28,465 bases of DNA from Gp6-AA40 sp050742535 (GTDB lineage: Bacteria > Acidobacteriota > Vicinamibacteria > Vicinamibacterales > UBA2999), in NCBI GenBank assembly GCA_050742535.1, contig JBOGIQ010000034.1, positions 1-28,465 on the forward strand, in the 5' to 3' direction. Shown in pieces: positions 15,045 to 22,253 of the stretch (position 1 is its first letter; the number at the start of each line of letters is the position of its first letter). Below the pieces are notes generated by a model. It saw nothing but the letters and a program-made list of their open reading frames with translations. It did not search any database and was not told where the DNA came from. The translations under genes and the position numbers were made by a program.

Positions 15045-16223
15045 CTAGACGAGCGCCTCCGCCTCGGCGGCGCTGCGGACGCAGTTCCGGCCATCCTGCT
15101 TGGCCCGATACAGCGCTTCGTCGGCGCGGGCGATGGCGGCGAGCGGATCCATTTCTCCAGGAGTGATGGCCGTGATGCCGAAGCTCGCGGTGACGCGGAG
15201 CATGTCGTCGTTCCACGGGATGGAGCTTCCCTCGATCTCGCGGCGCAACGTTTCGGCGACGCGTATCGCGCCCTGTGTCGGCGTGTCCGGCAGCAGGATC
15301 AGGAACTCTTCCCCGCCGTAACGGCATTTCAGGTCGCTGCCGCGCAGCACCGAGTTCATGCGGCCGCCGACGGCGCCAAGGACGGCGTCACCCGCGAGAT
15401 GCCCGTAGCGATCGTTGATCGCCTTGAAGTGATCCAGGTCGAAGACGATCAGCGACATCGGCAGCTGCGAGCGACGTGCGCGGCGCATCTCGGTCTGGAA
15501 GATTCCCATGCCGTGCCGGCGCGTCACGCACGACGTGAGCGGGTCGCGGACGTTGCTCTCGACGACCTCGCGGAAGAGTTCCGCGTTCTTCAGCGACACC
15601 GCGAGCAGGGCGGCTGCGGTCGTCAGGATTCGGCGATGTTCGTCAGCAAGCGGCGGCTGCGTGGCAACGCCCAGTACGCCGACGGGGTTCCCGGCAATGA
15701 TCATCGGGAAGCAGGTGAACTCGGGCTCCACGCCGGGCGGCGGATCGATCTCGCACAAGGCAACCTTCGCCGCCGACTCCTGCGCGCCCGGCGCCACGTT
15801 GCCGACGTTCATCAACGGCCGCCACTGCCCCTCGCTTCTGGCCAGCGCCCACACGGTGCGATTCGGCGCCAGCAGCGGCACGTGTGCGATGGCCGCCGAC
15901 TTGATCGACTCCTCGGTCAGAGAACGGGCGATCGCCTGGCTGAACGCGATCAGCCGCTCCATTTCGTCGGCCCGCACGGTTGCGTGTTCAGCGGCTGCAG
16001 CCGAGGTCAGCGCGGCAACACGGACTTCTTCCCGTTTGCGGAATTGATGAAACACGAACAGGCCGACCAGGATCATCAGGGCCGGCAGCAGGCGAACGTT
16101 GTAGGTGTCTTCGATTTCGCGGACGAAATCGAACATCTCCTGCAGTGGGCGGTTAAACAGGACGAATAACGCCACCGCCAGGCCGCCGAGCAGGACGATG
16201 TCGTTCCGTCCAAAAAGTCGCAT
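15045..16223 (-). CDS. Membrane-bound GAF-GGDEF diguanylate cyclase
   Basis: 392 residues from ATG 16223. Two transmembrane helices (about 8-24 and 45-61) precede a short coiled segment, a GAF-like domain (about 95-215) and a GGDEF domain (about 225-385). The active-site loop is GGEEF at 303-307 and the GTP/Mg2+ Asp lies in VFDLDHFKAINDRYGH, so catalysis (2 GTP to cyclic di-GMP) is expected. An inhibitory I-site RxxD (RGSD, 294-297) sits five residues before GGEEF, predicting product feedback inhibition. No EAL or HD-GYP domain is present. It is divergent from the PCYCGC gene across 141 bp. Confidence 0.92.
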   Translation of the reverse strand: MRLFGRNDIVLLGGLAVALFVLFNRPLQEMFDFVREIEDTYNVRLLPALMILVGLFVFHQFRKREEVRVAALTSAAAAEHATVRADEMERLIAFSQAIARSLTEESIKSAAIAHVPLLAPNRTVWALARSEGQWRPLMNVGNVAPGAQESAAKVALCEIDPPPGVEPEFTCFPMIIAGNPVGVLGVATQPPLADEHRRILTTAAALLAVSLKNAELFREVVESNVRDPLTSCVTRRHGMGIFQTEMRRARRSQLPMSLIVFDLDHFKAINDRYGHLAGDAVLGAVGGRMNSVLRGSDLKCRYGGEEFLILLPDTPTQGAIRVAETLRREIEGSSIPWNDDMLRVTASFGITAITPGEMDPLAAIARADEALYRAKQDGRNCVRSAAEAEALV

Positions 16224-16269
16224 ATTCGGATTGAGTATCCGGCGGAGCTGGCAGCGGGCGGATCGGTTC

Positions 16270-16294
16270 CACCAGCTCGTCCGTCACGCTGGTG
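16270..16294. promoter_or_regulatory. Inverted repeat in the GGDEF / PCYCGC divergent region
   Basis: CACCAGC and GCTGGTG form a perfect 7-bp inverted repeat with an 11-base spacer, about 70 bp before the PCYCGC start and 47 bp before the GGDEF start. It could be a regulator site controlling one or both genes, or an RNA hairpin. No T-run follows. Confidence 0.4.
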
Positions 16295-16364
16295 TTATCG
16301 GCGCCAAGGAGTCATATCACTAGCGTTCGAGTCCTATGCGGAAATCCGTTACGATGGAAACGTC

Positions 16365-16886
16365 ATGATTTACAAGCTGATAGCGGTTGCGGCGGCCGGC
16401 CTCGCCGGCTCTTTCGTTGTATTTGCGGCCGGGGACGGCTGGGCCCAGGGCGCTCGGCGGCTTCAGGCCGCTCCGGCGGCCCAGGTCCAGGCCGCCTCGA
16501 CCCTGCCGGCAAAACCGCACACGGGGCCTCTTCCGCCGCTGCCGAGGGTCTCGTTCGAGCCGCCCCGGCCGGCTGCGGTTCTCCAGCAGGTCTATGACTT
16601 CGCGGCAAAGCACCCGGAGGTCCTTCAGTACGTTCCCTGCTACTGCGGCTGCGAGCGGGTCGGCCATACGGCGAACCACTCCTGCTTCGTGAAGTCTCGC
16701 GCCGCCGACGGCCGGGTAACGGAGTGGGACTCCCACGGGATGGGCTGCGCCGTGTGTATAGATGTCGCCCGGGACGCAATGACGTTATTTAATTCAGGCT
16801 CGAAACCGACGGCGATCCGCGCGGCCATCGACAAGAAATACGCGTCGCTGTTCCCGTCGTCCACACCGACACCTCGACCGAGGTAA
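16365..16886 (+). CDS. Exported PCYCGC-motif protein
   Basis: 173 residues from ATG 16365. An N-terminal signal peptide or anchor (MIYKLIAVAAAGLAGSFVVFAAG) is followed by a Pro/Ala-rich linker (about 30-65) and a Cys/His domain (about 70-165). It contains PCYCGCERVGH, a Cys in NHSCFVKS, HGMGC and C in AVCIDVA, the hallmark of PCYCGC proteins, a conserved family of unknown function. The Cys/His set suggests metal or redox cofactor binding outside the cytoplasm, which is inference. The TAA stop is followed, in the same reading frame and 15 bases later, by the TTG start of the hybrid kinase, so the two are probably one operon. Confidence 0.85.
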   Translation: MIYKLIAVAAAGLAGSFVVFAAGDGWAQGARRLQAAPAAQVQAASTLPAKPHTGPLPPLPRVSFEPPRPAAVLQQVYDFAAKHPEVLQYVPCYCGCERVGHTANHSCFVKSRAADGRVTEWDSHGMGCAVCIDVARDAMTLFNSGSKPTAIRAAIDKKYASLFPSSTPTPRPR

Positions 16887-16901
16887 GTCGTACGGCAGCC
16901 G

Positions 16902-18440
16902 TTGACCGGCGGCACTGATCTCCATCGCGCCAACGCCTTCGCCCGCCTGTTCGAAGCGGTCCACGAAGGCGTTTATATCGGGACCCTCAGCCTTCGTTCC
17001 GACGATTCGGTCACCACGGCGGCGAATCCGCACCTGAAGTTGATCTTCGGGTATCCCGCCGAGACCGGCGAACACGAAGTCGTTCCGTTCGCTCCCTCTC
17101 ACTTCCCCGATCCTGCCGCCCGCGCCGGTTTCATCCGACGTCTGGCGGCCGAAGGCGCCGTCACCGATTATCTGCTCCGCCTCCGGCGCATCGACGGCTC
17201 ATCGGTGTGGGTTGAAGTGACGGCTGCGGCCGAGCCGGCGCCGGAAGAGGACGTGCTGCGCGTGGAGGCGCTGATTCGAGATGTCAGCGAGCGCAAAAAG
17301 CTGGACGACCAGTCGCGCGACCTGTATCAGCAGCTTCTCCAGGCGGAAAAGATGGCTGCGCTCGGCCAGACGATCTCAGGTGTCGCGCACGAGTTGAATA
17401 ACCCGCTCGCGACCATCCTCAGCTGGGCGGAGCGGCTGGCCGAGCGACCGCTCGACGGCAACTCCCGCCGCGGCGTCGAGGTCATCCTCGCCGAATCCGA
17501 ACGGGCGGCGCGCATCGTGCGAAACCTGCTGACGTTTGCGCGAAAGCGCCAGTCGACGCGCGCGATGATCGACCTCAATCACGTCGTTCGCGAGACACTG
17601 GCGCTGCGCGCGTACGAGCAGAGGCTCACGAACATCGAAGTCGTCACGGCACTGGCCGCCGGCTTGCCGCAGGTATTCGCCGACGCCCACCAGATTCAGC
17701 AGGTGCTGCTCAACCTTGTGATCAACGCCGAGCAGGCGATGATCGCGGCGAACGGACGGGGCTCGCTCGTGGTGCGCACGTGGCACGACGCCGAGCGTGA
17801 CGCCGTCGTGCTCGAAGTGACTGACGACGGACCCGGTATCTCGGAGGAGATGCGGGGAAAAATCTTCGACCCGTTTTTCACGACGAAGGAGGTCGGCAAG
17901 GGAACCGGCCTTGGCCTGACCGTCGCGTATGCGATCGTTCAGGAACACGGCGGGCGGATACGCGTCGGCGAGGAACCGCAGGGCGCGTCATTCGTGGTCG
18001 AGCTCCCCGTCAGCGAAGTCACGGCAGGTCGACGGACCCCGCAGGCGCAGGGCGCCCCGTCCATGGAGGCTGTGCAGGGCGCGTCAGTACTACTGGTGGA
18101 AGATGAACGGGCGCTGGCGGCGGCGGTCAGCGAGGCGCTGACCGACGCGGGGTTGCAGGTCGATCATGCGGGCGACGGCGAAGAGGCCCTCGCCCGTGTG
18201 CGGCAGAAAACCTACGACGCGGTGATCTGCGATCTGAAGATGCCGCGCGTCGACGGGATGATGCTTTATCGCGCGATGGCGGCGGCAACCCCCGCACTGG
18301 CGCGACGCGTCATCTTCGTCACCGGCGACGTCGCGGGCACCGACGCCGAACGCTTCCTCGAAGATACCGGCTGCCGCTGGCTGGCAAAACCGTTCCGGCT
18401 CGGCGACTTGCTGCGCGCCGTGCGCGACACGCTGGCATAA
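16902..18440 (+). CDS. Hybrid histidine kinase (PAS-HisKA-HATPase-REC)
   Basis: 512 residues from TTG 16902, the only plausible start between the upstream TAA and the PAS domain. Order: PAS (about 12-135), HisKA with phosphoacceptor H163 in SGVAHELNNPLATI, HATPase_c (about 260-372; N box NLVINAEQA, G boxes DDGPGIS and GKGTGLGLTVAYAIVQEHGG), and a C-terminal receiver (about 390-508) with D444 in ICDLKMPRVDG and a Lys in AKPF. There is no transmembrane helix, so it is cytoplasmic. It probably autophosphorylates and passes the phosphate to its own receiver; the output is unknown. The last 175 bp lie antisense to the 3' end of the sigma factor gene. Confidence 0.93.
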   Translation: MTGGTDLHRANAFARLFEAVHEGVYIGTLSLRSDDSVTTAANPHLKLIFGYPAETGEHEVVPFAPSHFPDPAARAGFIRRLAAEGAVTDYLLRLRRIDGSSVWVEVTAAAEPAPEEDVLRVEALIRDVSERKKLDDQSRDLYQQLLQAEKMAALGQTISGVAHELNNPLATILSWAERLAERPLDGNSRRGVEVILAESERAARIVRNLLTFARKRQSTRAMIDLNHVVRETLALRAYEQRLTNIEVVTALAAGLPQVFADAHQIQQVLLNLVINAEQAMIAANGRGSLVVRTWHDAERDAVVLEVTDDGPGISEEMRGKIFDPFFTTKEVGKGTGLGLTVAYAIVQEHGGRIRVGEEPQGASFVVELPVSEVTAGRRTPQAQGAPSMEAVQGASVLLVEDERALAAAVSEALTDAGLQVDHAGDGEEALARVRQKTYDAVICDLKMPRVDGMMLYRAMAAATPALARRVIFVTGDVAGTDAERFLEDTGCRWLAKPFRLGDLLRAVRDTLA

Positions 18441-19300
18441 CCTTCCGCCGCCGCCGTCCAGTCCACCACCACGGCCTCTCTCGACGCGTCTTCGCCCGCC
18501 GCGGCGCCGCGGTTTTCGAGCGACGCCTTCACCATCTTCGGCTTGTGGAACTCGAGAATCGCGCTGCGCATCGCCTGCATGGCCTCCGCGTGCGGAACCG
18601 ATGTGCCAAGGGCCTCGCGCAGTCGGCGGATGGCGCGCGCATGCAGCTGCGAGACACGCGATTCGTTCACGCCAATCTCCGCGCCGATCTGCTTCATCGT
18701 TGCCTCGGCGTAGTAGTACAGCGCAATCACCTTCTGCTCGCGCTTCGGCAGAGACGCAATCGCGGTGCGCACGCGCGACTTGGTCTGCTCGCGCTCGTAC
18801 GCCGCATCCGGCTGCTCGGGCTCGGACGGTACGAGTGCCGTCGGCAGCGATGATTCGTCCATGCGGTCGTTGCTCGCGAGCGGCGAGGTCGACTCGATGG
18901 CGTTGATGCGGACGATCGTGCGGCCCAGGCGCTTCTCGTCGGATCCGACCCGGGCGGCGAGATCCGCCAGCGAGGGTTCACACCCGAGTTCGCGCCGCAG
19001 CTCTTCGCGCGCCGCTTCCAGCTCCCGCCGCTGACGACGAACGCCGCGCGGCCACGCGTCCTTCCGCAGCGCGTCGATCATCGCGCCCCGGATCCGGCGC
19101 TCGGCAAAGGTTTCGAATTTGATGCCTCGCGATTCGTCGAAGCGGTGCGCCGCGTCGATGAGCCCGATGACTCCGTCCTGGACGAGGTCGCCAATGTCGA
19201 TCGAGTGCGGCATCGTTGCCGCAACGCGGCGGGCGAGCTGCTCGACGAACGGGAGACTGGCAACTACGCGGGGGTGCTCAGCCGAAATCTGCGGGCGCAT
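18266..19300 (-). CDS. FliA/sigma-28-type RNA polymerase sigma factor with C-terminal extension
   Basis: 344 residues from ATG 19300, with GGAGGA six bases upstream. Region 2 (about 10-80: DIGDLVQDGVIGLIDAAHRFD, FETFAERRIRGAMIDALRK), region 3 (WPRGVRRQRRELE, about 88-150) and region 4 (about 180-233: LPKREQKVIALYYYAEATMKQIGAEIGVNESRVSQLHARAIRRLR) give the FliA/WhiG architecture. A usual member ends near residue 235; here the frame runs about 110 residues further with low-complexity, Ser/Arg-rich sequence, and its last 175 bp are antisense to the hybrid kinase. The core is certain; the tail may be real or reflect a missed stop or indel. No flagellar gene is in the window, so the regulon is unknown. 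Confidence 0.88.
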   Translation of the reverse strand: MRPQISAEHPRVVASLPFVEQLARRVAATMPHSIDIGDLVQDGVIGLIDAAHRFDESRGIKFETFAERRIRGAMIDALRKDAWPRGVRRQRRELEAAREELRRELGCEPSLADLAARVGSDEKRLGRTIVRINAIESTSPLASNDRMDESSLPTALVPSEPEQPDAAYEREQTKSRVRTAIASLPKREQKVIALYYYAEATMKQIGAEIGVNESRVSQLHARAIRRLREALGTSVPHAEAMQAMRSAILEFHKPKMVKASLENRGAAAGEDASREAVVVDWTAAAEGYASVSRTARSKSPSRNGFASQRQPVSSRKRSASVPATSPVTKMTRRASAGVAAAIAR

Positions 19301-19630
19301 CAGATGTCCTCCGGCGCCCGACTAAGGCAACTGGGATACCAAACGGCAGAGGCTCCGACGCACCCACTCTGACCTGGTTGAGCTAAACCTTACTAACGTG
19401 CTGATTTTTCGCGGTTTAGGAAGTGTTTATACGTTTCAGCGACGACGATTCGAAGATGCCGGATCGGACCGAAACGTCAAAGATATGGCGATTCTTATCG
19501 GCATGATCGCCAACTTACTGACGGATCAAATTACAAGTTTGGCCTTGGGGCTTGTAGTGGAACAGATCCATGACGAACGACCTGTTCCTGTGCTGAATCG
19601 GGACGGAAAAACACCCGGGCTTGCGAGGAA
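19301..19630. other. Gene-free, less GC-rich region upstream of the sigma factor gene
   Basis: About 330 bp, visibly richer in A+T than its surroundings. It should hold the sigma gene promoter on the minus strand. A 7-bp inverted repeat CTAAACC / GGTTTAG (19383-19389 and 19413-19419, 23 bases apart) is present. A 78-codon frame at 19398-19634 on the plus strand begins with GTG but resembles nothing and has no ribosome site. No RNA gene is recognised. Confidence 0.5.
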
Positions 19631-19641
19631 CTAGCTGCCCG
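19605..19641 (-). terminator. Possible weak terminator after the DHp gene
   Basis: On the minus strand CGGGC, a 16-base loop and GCCCG are followed by GGTG and a run of five T. The stem starts inside the last codons of the DHp gene. The long loop and the bases between stem and T-run make this a weak candidate. Confidence 0.3.
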
Positions 19642-19900
19642 CGATGCCCGGTTCGGTGAGTTGTCGAATCGACTTTGCCGTGCCCATCGCGTCCAGGGCG
19701 CTCGAAACGAGCTGCGCCGCACGCGCGCGGTTGACGTCGTCGGTCGACTTTGCTTCGAGCAACTCGGCGTGTGCCAGGATGATCCCGAGCTGGTTGTTCA
19801 AGCGGTGGAAAAGCAGGCGGAGGTCGGCATCGATGGCCGGACCATTAGCGGGGCGGCCCGAATCCGGCCCGCCAGAGCGTGAACCGGGGACTGAAATCAC
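19631..19900 (-). CDS. Stand-alone histidine phosphoacceptor (DHp) domain protein
   Basis: 89 residues from a GTG whose GTGA overlaps the stop of the HTH gene upstream. After about 25 disordered Gly/Pro residues comes one helical hairpin: LRLLFHRLNNQLGIILAHAELLE (H32, N36), then a second helix NRARAAQLVSSALDAMGTAKSIRQL. This is the dimerisation/phosphoacceptor module of histidine kinases (HxxxN, as in AHxLNNPL). No ATP-binding domain follows: the frame ends with LTEPGIAGS and the next 300 bp encode none. It may act as a phosphotransfer or docking protein, in the manner of Spo0B or ChpT, or regulate a kinase by heterodimerising. The frame is open upstream, but that part overlaps the HTH gene. 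Confidence 0.65.
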   Translation of the reverse strand: MISVPGSRSGGPDSGRPANGPAIDADLRLLFHRLNNQLGIILAHAELLEAKSTDDVNRARAAQLVSSALDAMGTAKSIRQLTEPGIAGS

Positions 19901-20112
19901 GCGTGCGATCCCGCCGACGCTTCGCTCGAACGCACGCCCGCCGGTGCCTCGTGGCCCGACGACCGCCACAGCGTATCGGCGAAAATGCGGATGGATCCGC
20001 CCGCGGTCCGGACGTATTCCACCTTGCCGGCCGAAATCCAGTTGTAAATCGTGCGGCGGCTCACACCAACCACTTCGCACGCTTTCATAATCGTCAGCGT
20101 CTCGCGCTCCAT
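19897..20112 (-). CDS. Small MerR/excisionase-type HTH DNA-binding protein
   Basis: 71 residues from ATG 20112, with AGGCGAGG about 4 bases upstream; an upstream in-frame start at 20181 would add 23 residues without better support. The first 50 residues are a winged HTH of the HTH_17/excisionase type: TLTIMKACEVVGVSRRTIYNWISAGKV, then the wing EYVRTAGGSIRIFADTLWR. The tail is Ser/Ala-rich. Such proteins act as BldC-like regulators or as Xis factors; no integrase or attachment site is nearby, so a regulator is likelier. It is coupled to the DHp gene by a GTGA overlap and divergent from the NtrC-type gene over a 125-bp gap. Confidence 0.8.
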   Translation of the reverse strand: MERETLTIMKACEVVGVSRRTIYNWISAGKVEYVRTAGGSIRIFADTLWRSSGHEAPAGVRSSEASAGSHA

Positions 20113-20192
20113 AGGGCCTCGCCTTTTGAACAGCCTGCTTATCGGTCCAGTCACGCGGGATCGATATATCCCCGCCACCATCTATCCGTCTT

Positions 20193-20223
20193 CTACCCAT
20201 ATCGGTCTTGACGGGCTGGGTAG
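20193..20223. promoter_or_regulatory. Inverted repeat in the HTH / NtrC divergent promoter region
   Basis: CTACCCA (20193-20199) and TGGGTAG (20217-20223) form a 7-bp inverted repeat with a 17-base spacer, overlapping a GGTA triple repeat (20219-20230). Such spacing is compatible with a dimeric activator or repressor site controlling both directions. The binding protein could be the HTH protein or the NtrC-type regulator itself. Confidence 0.4.
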
Positions 20224-20235
20224 GTAGGTACCAGT

Positions 20236-20248
20236 GATTGTGTCAATC
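20236..20248. promoter_or_regulatory. Short palindrome overlapping the NtrC-type start codon
   Basis: GATTG, TGT, CAATC is a perfect 5-bp inverted repeat whose left arm contains the proposed TTG start (20238). It might be an operator or an mRNA hairpin affecting translation initiation. It is short enough that chance is possible. Confidence 0.3.
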
Positions 20249-21638
20249 TATTGGCGCTGTGCTTGGCCCTGAGGCGACCCCTCATCTCCTGTTCGTAGAC
20301 GACGAGTCGGCCCTGCGAGGGCTGATGGCGGAACGTCTCGCGGAGCGCGGGTTCGATGTTGTCGAGTCAGATACGGGTGAAAAGGCGATCGAATACCTGG
20401 ATCAGTTCGCCTTCGACATCCTGATCACCGACCTGCGTCTGCCGGGAATCGACGGCACGCGAGTGATCGAAGCAGCCAAGCAGCGATACCCCGGCATCGT
20501 CGCCATCGTAATCACCGGCTACGGGACCGTGCGGGACGCCGTCGAAGCGATGAAACGGGGGGCATCGGATTACGTGACCAAGCCGTTTCAGTTCGACGAG
20601 CTGGTTCACGTCCTCGACAAAGCGCTGGAGCAGCAGCGGCTCGCGTCGGAGAACGCGTATCTGCGATCGCAGCTGGAGCAGCGGTATCAGTTCGGCGGAA
20701 TCCTTGGCCGGAGCCGCCCGATGCAGGAGCTGTTTCACCTGCTCGAGACCGTTGCGTCGGCAACCAGCACGATTCTGATTACCGGCGAGACCGGCACGGG
20801 CAAAGAGGTCGTCGCTCGCGCCATTCACCATAACAGCCCGAGAAAGGCGCACCGATTCGTGGCGCTGAACTGCAGCGCCATCCCGGAGACGCTTCTCGAA
20901 GCCGAGCTCTTCGGCCACGTGCGCGGAGCATTTACAGGGGCCGTTGGCGCGCGGCAGGGGCGTTTCGAACAGGCGCACAAAGGCACGCTGTTCCTCGACG
21001 AAGTTGGAACGATGAGCACCGCGCTGCAGATGAAACTGTTGCGCGCGCTGCAGGAGCGCGAGTTCGAACGGGTGGGCGACAGCCAGACCATCAAGGTTGA
21101 CGTGCGCGTCATCGCCGCCACGAATTCCAACCTCGCCAACATGGTCGCCGAAGGATCGTTCCGCGAGGATCTGTTCTATCGTCTCAACGTAATCCCGATA
21201 CATCTGCCGCCGCTGCGTGACCGGCGGGACGACATCCCGGTTCTGGCGCGGCATTTTCTGGACAAGTACTCGCCCTCGCTGCAGATGCAGATTTCTCAAG
21301 GCGCCATGCGCGTGCTGATGGCGTTTTCGTGGCCGGGCAACGTCCGGCAGCTCGAGAACGCCATTGAACGGGCAGTCACACTGAGCAGTGGACGCAAGGA
21401 GATCGACCTTCCAGACTTGCCGCCGGAGATTCAGGCGGTTCCGGAAGCGATCGCTGCGCCGTTCGTCGAATTTCCGGACGAGGGGCTCGACATGCCGGAG
21501 TACCTGAGCTCGATCGAGAAGGACCTCATCAAGCGATCGCTTCAGCGGACCGGGGGAAACAGAAACAAGGCCGCTGAATTGCTTCGTATCAAACGGACGA
21601 CTCTGGTCGAGAAGCTGAAGCGTCTGGGTCCCGACTGA
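20238..21638 (+). CDS. NtrC-family sigma-54-dependent response regulator
   Basis: 466 residues from TTG 20238, supported by AGGTAGG (20222-20228) 9 bases upstream; GTG 20259 is an alternative. A receiver domain (about 16-128) has acidic residues in FVDDE, phosphorylatable D65 in LITDLRLPG and a Lys in TKPF. The AAA+ domain (about 155-385) has Walker A GETGTGKE (183-190), the sigma-54-contacting GAFTGA loop (230-235), Walker B LFLDEVG and the arginine-rich FREDLFYRLNVIPI sensor segment. A Fis-type HTH ends the protein (NRNKAAELLRIKRTTLVEKLKRL). When phosphorylated it should activate sigma-54 promoters. No full sensor kinase is adjacent on the same strand; the divergent DHp gene is the nearest phosphotransfer protein. 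Its stop overlaps the next start as TGATG. Confidence 0.93.
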   Translation: MCQSIGAVLGPEATPHLLFVDDESALRGLMAERLAERGFDVVESDTGEKAIEYLDQFAFDILITDLRLPGIDGTRVIEAAKQRYPGIVAIVITGYGTVRDAVEAMKRGASDYVTKPFQFDELVHVLDKALEQQRLASENAYLRSQLEQRYQFGGILGRSRPMQELFHLLETVASATSTILITGETGTGKEVVARAIHHNSPRKAHRFVALNCSAIPETLLEAELFGHVRGAFTGAVGARQGRFEQAHKGTLFLDEVGTMSTALQMKLLRALQEREFERVGDSQTIKVDVRVIAATNSNLANMVAEGSFREDLFYRLNVIPIHLPPLRDRRDDIPVLARHFLDKYSPSLQMQISQGAMRVLMAFSWPGNVRQLENAIERAVTLSSGRKEIDLPDLPPEIQAVPEAIAAPFVEFPDEGLDMPEYLSSIEKDLIKRSLQRTGGNRNKAAELLRIKRTTLVEKLKRLGPD

Positions 21639-22249
21639 TGCCACCTCGCTATTCATACTGGACGATCATCGCCGACGGATTGCCAACGGCGTTTCGCGCC
21701 GCGGAGCGAGACGAGCTGCTGCCGACCTTCACGCGCATCAAGAGCAAACACCCCGACGCGCAGATGAAGTGGTTCGCGCGCGGCCGGCTATGGGACTCTC
21801 CGGACAGCGCTCGCCGCGAGGCCGCGGCCAGGCGCGAGGCGGACGCGAGACGCGCAGAGAAGGCAGGCCGCGACTGGCGGCCCGGTGGAAATCACCGCGA
21901 TCCGCGGCAACCCTTCCGCGACGCCAAAAAGGCCCGCAACGCGGCCCATCGCAAACGGAAGTTCGAGCGGCGCGAGCAATGGGGCGTTGCACGTCCGCCC
22001 AGGGAACCGGGACATCGCCCGCCACGCGACGGGCGCGCACCACGGAGCGTCGAGAAGAGGCAGTTCTCGCGGAATCAGCAAAGGAACGAACCGCCGACGG
22101 CCCCGCCTCCCGACGAAACCCGGCGTGAGCCGCGCCCGCGTGAAGGAACCGAGCCGACGCCACCGCCTCGTCCCTCGGAGCCTGTGATTCCTCCGCCCGG
22201 TCCGCCAGAACGCGGGCGCCGTCGTCCGCCTGATCGGCGCAAACGATAG
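21638..22249 (+). CDS. Arg/Pro-rich protein coupled to the NtrC-type gene, unknown function
   Basis: 203 residues; ATG 21638 overlaps the upstream stop by one base (TGATG). The first ~55 residues look folded (YSYWTIIADGLPTAFRA, ELLPTFTRIKSKHPDAQMKWFARGRLWDS). The remaining ~145 are low complexity: a helical Ala/Arg/Glu stretch (SARREAAARREADARRAEKAG), then Arg/Pro-rich sequence ending in a Pro-rich tail and RRRPPDRRKR. The very basic, disordered tail suggests nucleic-acid or ribosome binding, which is inference. The family is not recognised with certainty. Confidence 0.7.
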   Translation: MPPRYSYWTIIADGLPTAFRAAERDELLPTFTRIKSKHPDAQMKWFARGRLWDSPDSARREAAARREADARRAEKAGRDWRPGGNHRDPRQPFRDAKKARNAAHRKRKFERREQWGVARPPREPGHRPPRDGRAPRSVEKRQFSRNQQRNEPPTAPPPDETRREPRPREGTEPTPPPRPSEPVIPPPGPPERGRRRPPDRRKR

Positions 22250-22253
22250 CCGC

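Noticed and set aside
19398..19634. 78-codon plus-strand frame in the gap before the sigma gene
   Set aside because: No ribosome site, no family, and it ends inside the DHp gene on the other strand. Kept only as a remark in the intergenic entry.
19897..20112. HTH protein as an excisionase of a mobile element
   Set aside because: No integrase, recombinase, tRNA-end attachment site or phage gene is nearby; a chromosomal regulator explains it better.
20163..20170. GATATATC palindrome in the HTH / NtrC gap
   Set aside because: An 8-bp palindrome without a matching second copy or promoter context is not distinguishable from chance.
20249..20270. Possible sigma-54 (-24/-12) promoter in TTGGCGCTGTGCTTGG
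   Set aside because: The -12 GC dinucleotide is missing at the required spacing, and it would lie inside the NtrC-type coding region.
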